11,723 nt of DNA from Candidatus Omnitrophota bacterium (lineage in GTDB: Bacteria > Hinthialibacterota > Hinthialibacteria > OLB16). The stretch spans positions 1-11,723 of the forward strand of contig JACKFH010000072.1 of assembly GCA_020632575.1 (NCBI GenBank), written 5' to 3'. The translations under genes and the position numbers were made by a program. Of this stretch, positions 7,757 through 11,723 are shown in pieces. The notes below the pieces were generated by a model. The model searched no databases. It was not told the origin of the DNA and saw only the letters and a list, made by a program, of their open reading frames with translations. Each line of letters opens with the position of its first letter. Within the stretch, counting starts at the first letter, position 1.

Positions 7757-8287
7757 ATGGACAGGGCCAGCCTATTCCGAAAAGTTCTCGAGGAGCACAA
7801 GAACCGGGTCTACACCGAGGCTTACTACTCGCTTGGGAGCGAAATGGACGCCGAGGATGTGACCCAGGAAGCCTTTGTCCGTCTTTGGAAAAACTTTTCG
7901 GAGATCGACCTGGAGCGCGTCGGCGGTTGGCTGGTTCGAGTGACCCGGAATCTCTGTATCGACACAATCCGACGCAGGCAGGCGGACCACTCTCGCCGAT
8001 CGGCGGAGGACCCCGAAACTGCGCTGGAAAACGCCCAGTCGGCAGAGGCGGATCCCCGGGATCAAGCGCTTCATTCGGAAGAGGAGAAATGGATTCGGGA
8101 ATCGATCGCCTCTCTCGAAGAACCCTATAGGAGCACGGTCATCCTCCGGGAGATTCAACATCTCTCTTACGACGAGATCGCGGAGGCGCTCAAGATCCCC
8201 ATTGGTTCGGTCAAGGTCCACCTTCATCGTGGAAGGAAAATGCTACGGGAACTCCTGAGAAGGGAGATGACGCTATATGAAAACTAA
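7757..8287 (+). CDS. RNA polymerase sigma factor, ECF (sigma-24-like) family
   Basis: A 176-residue two-domain sigma factor that directs RNA polymerase to alternative promoters. Region 2 spans about 10-75, with the core-binding and -10 recognition segment DAEDVTQEAFVRLW at 31-44 and the region 2.3/2.4 helix WLVRVTRNLCIDTIRRR at 58-74. A short charged linker follows. Region 4 spans about 112-168 with a helix-turn-helix at 136-165 (LSYDEIAEALKIPIGSVKVHLHRGR). Length and domain content are standard for ECF sigma factors, with no extra C-terminal domain. The GAGGG before the ATG has only a 4-base spacer. The gene overlaps the following anti-sigma gene by 11 bases, which implies translational coupling and a balanced ratio of the two proteins. 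It is transcribed away from the DUF1501/cytochrome operon. The exact ECF group cannot be assigned by eye. Confidence 0.95.
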   Translation: MDRASLFRKVLEEHKNRVYTEAYYSLGSEMDAEDVTQEAFVRLWKNFSEIDLERVGGWLVRVTRNLCIDTIRRRQADHSRRSAEDPETALENAQSAEADPRDQALHSEEEKWIRESIASLEEPYRSTVILREIQHLSYDEIAEALKIPIGSVKVHLHRGRKMLRELLRREMTLYEN

Positions 8288-8897
8288 TCTTTCAAATGAG
8301 TGCGACTGGTTTGAGGACCGGATCGAGGAATACCTCGACCGAGATCTGGACCCGGGGTGGCGGAGCCGATTCGACACCCATCTCGAGGCCTGTTCGCGGT
8401 GTCGCGAGGAGTTCGCCCTCGCCCAACGAGTCACCGCCGCACTCGCTTCATTGCCCCCGATGGAATGCCCAGAGTCTGTCGAACGGACCGTCCTCGGGAG
8501 GGTCGAATCGGAGGGTGTCTCGACTTCTTCGAGGGGGCCCGAGGTTTCCGAGTGGAGTTTTTGGCGAGCGCTGCTGGGTTGGGCGCCCTTATCATTGCCG
8601 CTGGCGATCCTGGTGGTGGCGCTGATGGTTGAGTCGCCCTCCGAGGAGAAAATTTCAAAACCGTCCCAGGCGCCGCAGGAATACTCCAAAGCCGAAATCG
8701 ATCAAGCGGATCGTCAACTGAAAGTGACCATGGCTTACCTCGGGAAAGTCGGACTGAAGGGGATCGCGCTGGCAGGTCGGGAGGCGATCGAGGAGGGAAT
8801 TATTGTCCCAACGGAAAAGACGATGGTGGCCATGCTGGAAACTGACGCCCTCTCGTTTGGAAAGATGGGCGTGAAGCAGACGGAGGCCAACCGATGA
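8277..8897 (+). CDS. Membrane anti-sigma factor with zinc-finger (ZAS-like) N-terminus
   Basis: A 206-residue protein. Residues 8-60 carry the HX3CX2C motif of zinc-binding anti-sigma domains (H35, C39, C42) in the context EYLDRDLDPGWRSRFDTHLEACSRC, which would hold the partner sigma factor in the cytoplasm. C9 may complete the site. A single membrane helix lies at about 97-117. The C-terminal 85 residues would be extracytoplasmic: a polar linker, then a helical segment with QLKVTMAYLGKVGLKG at 147-162 and a second helix ending near 190. This outer part matches no sensor domain I can name and is the probable signal-input region. The start overlaps the sigma gene by 11 bases and the end overlaps the next small gene by ATGA, so all are translated as a unit. 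The function follows from motif plus neighbour; the signal is unknown. Confidence 0.88.
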   Translation: MKTNLSNECDWFEDRIEEYLDRDLDPGWRSRFDTHLEACSRCREEFALAQRVTAALASLPPMECPESVERTVLGRVESEGVSTSSRGPEVSEWSFWRALLGWAPLSLPLAILVVALMVESPSEEKISKPSQAPQEYSKAEIDQADRQLKVTMAYLGKVGLKGIALAGREAIEEGIIVPTEKTMVAMLETDALSFGKMGVKQTEANR

Positions 8898-9001
8898 GAT
8901 TTCTGTCTGACCTCGTGAAGACATTGATGATAGTCGCCCTCATCGCGGCGGTGGCATGCCTCATTCTCGAATATCGAGACCGCAATCGGGGCGTCGAATA
9001 A
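8894..9001 (+). CDS. Small single-pass membrane protein, 35 residues
   Basis: A short reading frame starts with ATG at 8894, overlapping the anti-sigma stop as ATGA, and ends at 9001, 12 bases before the next gene. The peptide begins MRFLSDLVKT, has one hydrophobic helix at about residues 8-25 (LVKTLMIVALIAAVACLIL), and ends in a charged tail rich in Arg, Asp and Glu (EYRDRNRGVE). The overlap, the absence of other coding in the gap and the clear membrane helix argue that it is translated. It may be a small regulator of the anti-sigma factor or of the exported DUF4252 protein, but that is only inferred from position. No family is recognised. Confidence 0.65.
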   Translation: MRFLSDLVKTLMIVALIAAVACLILEYRDRNRGVE

Positions 9002-9013
9002 AGGAGAAATAAA

Positions 9014-9937
9014 ATGAGATGGATTGGAAGAGTTTTAATTGGATTCTCGCTACTTTGCGCGGCGAGTTTGGCGGTGGCGAATGAGGGCTTGAAAGAGCAT
9101 CCGGGTTATGTGGATGTCGACATTCACGCGATCGTCGGCGATGTCCAACCCAACGTCGAGGTCTTTCTGGAAAAACCTCTGCTGAGAATGTTGATGGGAG
9201 CCGCAACTGAGGTGAATCCGGAAATCGCGGATCTGATCGGTCAGATCGACTTGATTCAGGTGAAGGTCTTTGAGGACATCAAGAACCAACCCTCGGATCT
9301 ACTGGAAAAAGTCTCTCAGGAGGTTGCTCGCCTCAAGAGCGAGGGTTGGAGCCAGGTTGTTCGGGTTCCCGAGGAGGGGGAATCGGTCGATGTGCTCATG
9401 AAATCGGATGGTGACAACCTTGCGGGACTAGCGGTTTTTGTGGCCGAGGAGGACGAATGGGTTTTCGTGAACCTGGTCGGGAAGATCAACCCCGAATTGT
9501 TCGGGAAACTGCTTGCGAAGCTGGGGCCCCAAGTGCTCGAGGGGGATGTCGATTTGGAGGATCTCGGGGAAGCGCTCGGTTTTCAGGCCTCCGAGCATCA
9601 CCCTCCAATGGTCGGGGAGAGAGAAATCGAGGAAGTTGAAATCTACCCTCCCGAGGTTGAACTCAGCCGTGAGCAGATTGAACCTTTGGTCGGAACGTAC
9701 ATGATTCAGTCCGGCGAAGAAGCCGGGAACTCCATTCACATCGAAATCGGCGATGACGGCCAGTTGTTTGGACATCTCGAGAGTGAACCCAAGTCACGGT
9801 TGCACGCCATCAACGAAACAACTTTCGTGGCGCCTGACCTCGATGCGGCTGTGGAATTCAAGATGAACGATGAGGGTGAGGTCACATCATTGACCGTCAA
9901 GATTGATGACGAAACGGTGATTGCGAATAAGGTTTGA
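9014..9937 (+). CDS. Exported DUF4252 protein with C-terminal DUF3471-like domain
   Basis: A 307-residue protein with a signal peptide at 1-22 (MRWIGRVLIG, hydrophobic core, AVA before NEG). Residues 29-195 match DUF4252: PGYVDVDIHAI, then VEVFLEKPLLRMLMGAA (48-64), and LIGQIDLIQVKVFE (74-87), followed by a SEGWSQVVRV segment and a beta-alpha repeat. DUF4252 proteins are known to be encoded beside ECF sigma and anti-sigma genes, which fits here; their activity is not established. Residues 196-220 are an acidic linker. Residues 222-307 form a beta-rich module (EPLVGTYMIQSG, GDDGQLFGHLES, EGEVTSLTVKIDDE) resembling the DUF3471/lipocalin-like domain often found at the C-terminus of secreted enzymes. 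A GGAG ribosome site (9003-9006) precedes the ATG by 7 bases. It is the last gene of the operon and could be an effector or signal-binding partner of the system. Confidence 0.82.
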   Translation: MRWIGRVLIGFSLLCAASLAVANEGLKEHPGYVDVDIHAIVGDVQPNVEVFLEKPLLRMLMGAATEVNPEIADLIGQIDLIQVKVFEDIKNQPSDLLEKVSQEVARLKSEGWSQVVRVPEEGESVDVLMKSDGDNLAGLAVFVAEEDEWVFVNLVGKINPELFGKLLAKLGPQVLEGDVDLEDLGEALGFQASEHHPPMVGEREIEEVEIYPPEVELSREQIEPLVGTYMIQSGEEAGNSIHIEIGDDGQLFGHLESEPKSRLHAINETTFVAPDLDAAVEFKMNDEGEVTSLTVKIDDETVIANKV

Positions 9938-9961
9938 ATGCAAGTCCGATAGTTCTACGCA

Positions 9962-9997
9962 CGAGTGGCATCCGAGCGAATGCTTGGCTGCCACTCG
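9962..9997 (+). terminator. Two-tier hairpin terminator between convergent operons
   Basis: CGAGTGGCA (9962-9970) pairs perfectly with TGCCACTCG (9989-9997). Inside it, after a one-by-one mismatch, CCGAGC (9972-9977) pairs with GCTTGG (9982-9987), one pair being G-T, closing on a GAAT loop. A T-rich stretch (TTTCTTT, 10001-10007) follows on the plus strand, so it best serves the sigma-factor operon. The minus side lacks a T-run; it may still slow transcription arriving from arsM. Confidence 0.75.
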
Positions 9998-10005
9998 AAC
10001 TTTCT

Positions 10006-11073
10006 TTAGCAACAACCGCCCAGTTTCGGCTCTTCGTTAGGCGTGATTGGAGCCGGTTCCGATCCACAATCGAATAATCCAAAGTGTTTCGATTTGTCGC
10101 CGATCACCTCGAAATGGTCACCGAGTCGGGATTGGGAGATCATATCCGCCGTGTTCCCGCAGACCAACATCGGCTTGTCTGTGTTGAATCGGTGGTGATC
10201 GTCCAGATCGTAGTAGTGCGCGTGACCCGGAATGCTTCCATGGTAAACCGCGACCTGGCCATGATCCTCGCAACGATCCTCCAGCGACCCGATCTTGAAT
10301 GCGCGAACAGTCATCGAATAAAAGCGAGCGTTTCCGACCTTGGCCTCGATCTCGGGATCGGTGACCGCGATCGGCCGTTGACGGACAATCCGGTAATCCG
10401 GAACTCCCAGGGAGAGGAGAAGGCGTCGGAAATCCTCGATGTACATGGCGCCAGCTAGGCATTCGCCAAGAAGCACCGGGTCCTCCCGCCAACTCTCCGG
10501 AAGACGGCGGTCGGCAAAGACATCCGAGAAATAGATCTCGCCTCCCTCTTTCAACACGCGAAAAGCCTCCGAGAAGACTTGTTGTTTGTGAGGGGATAAA
10601 TTGATGACGCAGTTCGAGATGACCACATCGACGGTTTCGTCCTCGATGCCGAGTGATTTCAAATCCTCGAGATAGCCCAAATGAAACTCAACATTCGGCG
10701 CCGAAAAACCGAACCGTTCCATGTGGTGATCCCGATGAGTGCGGGCGACTTCCAATTGCTCCTCAGTCATGTCGACTCCGATGACATGACCGCTTTGCCC
10801 GACCAACTGCGAGCAGAGATAGACATCGCGCCCAGTCCCACAACCCAAATCTAAAACAGTCCGCCCCTCGATGGCGTCCGGTATGGGGGAATCGCAACCA
10901 TAAAAACGGCGATGAATTTCCTCATGGACATTTCCGACCAACGGTTGGAGGTGGGAGGGGAAGGAGGCGGTGGAACAACACGCCTCGGTTTTTAGATCCT
11001 TTGTCCCTTGCAGAACCCGCCCATAATATTCCTTGACCGCCTCGTGGTCGATTTCGATTGTTTCCTCGTTCAC
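10006..11073 (-). CDS. arsM: Arsenite S-adenosylmethionine methyltransferase
   Basis: A 355-residue SAM-dependent enzyme that methylates As(III) to mono- and dimethylated, and possibly trimethylated, arsenicals in the cytoplasm. The Rossmann SAM-binding motif is VLDLGCGTGRD at 73-83, with an acidic residue ending GHVIGVDM at 101. Four cysteines expected of ArsM are present: C32 (in TEACC), C60 (FYGC), C155 (ISNCVINLS) and C205 (LLGECLAGA). The spacing of 28 between the first two and 50 between the last two equals that of the Cyanidioschyzon enzyme (44/72 and 174/224). The C-terminal domain ends in GGCC, as in many long bacterial ArsM proteins. The start is a GTG at 11073 that overlaps the arsS stop as GTGA and has AAAGGA 7 bases upstream (11081-11086). 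An upstream ATG in the same frame lies inside arsS, gives an Arg-rich non-conserved extension and is rejected. Confidence 0.93.
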   Translation of the reverse strand: MNEETIEIDHEAVKEYYGRVLQGTKDLKTEACCSTASFPSHLQPLVGNVHEEIHRRFYGCDSPIPDAIEGRTVLDLGCGTGRDVYLCSQLVGQSGHVIGVDMTEEQLEVARTHRDHHMERFGFSAPNVEFHLGYLEDLKSLGIEDETVDVVISNCVINLSPHKQQVFSEAFRVLKEGGEIYFSDVFADRRLPESWREDPVLLGECLAGAMYIEDFRRLLLSLGVPDYRIVRQRPIAVTDPEIEAKVGNARFYSMTVRAFKIGSLEDRCEDHGQVAVYHGSIPGHAHYYDLDDHHRFNTDKPMLVCGNTADMISQSRLGDHFEVIGDKSKHFGLFDCGSEPAPITPNEEPKLGGCC

Positions 11074-11723
11074 TCGTGATTCCTTTCGGCCATCGCTTCT
11101 TCCTTCCCGACCAAGGCGCCCCCGCAGGAGGAGCCCGCGCCGGCGGTGCAGGCGAGACAATGATTGTCGGTGTAAATCTCCCGATTCTTCAATGTTTCCA
11201 AATCGAAATCAGAGATATGTCGGACATTTGGATCGATTACCGGCTTTCGCAGAGCGAGGTTGAAATCGCAATCGAAAAGGAAACCATTCCAGTTCACGCT
11301 AATCTGGTGACGGCACATCAAATTGTCCACCGTATCGGGATTAAAGGCGTCGGACAACAAATCGAAATACTCGCCACGTTTCCCGCTCCGCTTCAGGTCT
11401 CCGAGGAATTGTCCAATCGGCGTGTTCGTGATGGTGATTAGTCGAGTGAATCGGATCCCGAATCGATCGTCCAATTCATGGCGATAGTCTTCCTCCAATG
11501 TTTCTTGCGAAGGGGGAAGGGTCGGTCCGACAGGATTATAGACCAGGTCCAATGAAAGGTCCGGGTCGATGCCATATCCCAGATCGTTCAAGATCCTCAA
11601 CGCGTCGACGCTCCCTTGATAAACGCCATCCCCCCGTTGGCGGTCGACATTCTCCTCGAGGTAACAGGGAAGGGAGGCGACCAGATGAACGGAGTGATCG
11701 CGGAAGAATTCCGGGAGGTCTCG
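11070..11723 (-). CDS. arsS: Arsenosugar biosynthesis radical SAM protein, C-terminal part
   Basis: The frame is open to the right edge, so only the last 217 residues are seen; the radical SAM core with its CX3CX2C cluster lies outside the window. The visible part matches the C-terminal (DUF3641) half of ArsS: LVASLPCYLEENVDRQRG near the edge, LDLVYNPVGPTLPPSQ, FTRLITITNTPIGQF, NLMCRHQISVNWNG and FLFDCDFNLAL, then CLACTAGAGSSCGGAL close to the end. ArsS joins a 5'-deoxyadenosyl group to dimethylarsenite, leading to oxo-arsenosugars, and uses the product of ArsM, which is encoded immediately downstream with a GTGA overlap. As I recall the family, some homologues carry selenocysteine in the terminal Cys-rich motif; here the codons are ordinary TGT/TGC. 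A TTG near 11600 is internal, not the start. Confidence 0.9.
   Translation of the reverse strand, partial: RDLPEFFRDHSVHLVASLPCYLEENVDRQRGDGVYQGSVDALRILNDLGYGIDPDLSLDLVYNPVGPTLPPSQETLEEDYRHELDDRFGIRFTRLITITNTPIGQFLGDLKRSGKRGEYFDLLSDAFNPDTVDNLMCRHQISVNWNGFLFDCDFNLALRKPVIDPNVRHISDFDLETLKNREIYTDNHCLACTAGAGSSCGGALVGKEEAMAERNHE

Noticed and set aside
11074..11160. N-terminal extension of ArsM to the ATG at 11160
   Set aside because: The extra 29 residues are Arg-rich, overlap arsS in another frame and precede a GTG with a good ribosome site at the expected family start.
1..11723. CRISPR arrays, tRNA or rRNA genes, insertion sequences
   Set aside because: I saw no regularly spaced direct repeats, cloverleaf-like sequences, transposase motifs or terminal inverted repeats; the window is almost fully covered by the genes listed.

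Overview
The window looks like moderately GC-rich chromosomal DNA from a planctomycete or a close relative. The reason is the family content: a DUF1501 protein, a pre-peptidase C-terminal (PPC) domain protein, a DUF1549/DUF1553 protein with cytochrome-like motifs, and a PSCyt1-type cytochrome sit together in one operon. That combination is typical of Planctomycetota and a few neighbouring or similarly equipped lineages (Verrucomicrobiota, Lentisphaerota, Poribacteria-like bacteria). No marker in the window fixes the phylum, so this is an inference from gene families.

Layout. Positions 1-7475, minus strand: a tight five-gene operon, read from right to left. It encodes a Tat-exported DUF1501 protein (7475-6168), an exported PPC protein (6138-3781), an 817-residue Ig-like/DUF1549/DUF1553 protein with two heme-type cysteine motifs (3769-1316), a 157-residue exported coiled-coil protein with a Pro/Ala/Glu tail (1272-799), and an exported coiled-coil plus cytochrome c protein that runs off the left edge (743-1). 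The last two share an ungapped homologous coiled-coil region and are tandem paralogues. A good sigma-70-type promoter (TTGACA, 17 bases, TAAATT) lies just upstream of the first gene.

Positions 7476-7756: a divergent intergenic region with that promoter, a possible ECF-type promoter facing right, and an inverted repeat between them. Positions 7757-9937, plus strand: a regulatory operon with an ECF sigma factor, a membrane anti-sigma factor with a zinc-binding motif (11-base overlap with the sigma gene), an unlisted 35-residue single-pass membrane protein (ATGA overlap), and an exported DUF4252 protein with a C-terminal DUF3471-like domain. A strong two-part hairpin at 9962-9997 ends this operon.

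Positions 10006-11723, minus strand: arsS (partial, C-terminal part) followed by arsM with a GTGA overlap, an arsenic methylation and probable oxo-arsenosugar module. ArsM keeps the four cysteines expected for As(III) binding and methylation.

How they work together: the left operon would make an exported set of redox and adhesion/scaffold-like proteins in the periplasm or cell envelope; its biochemical function is not known. The divergent ECF module could sense envelope state and might control its neighbour, but the sequence shows only proximity. The arsenic genes converge on the ECF operon and look functionally separate.
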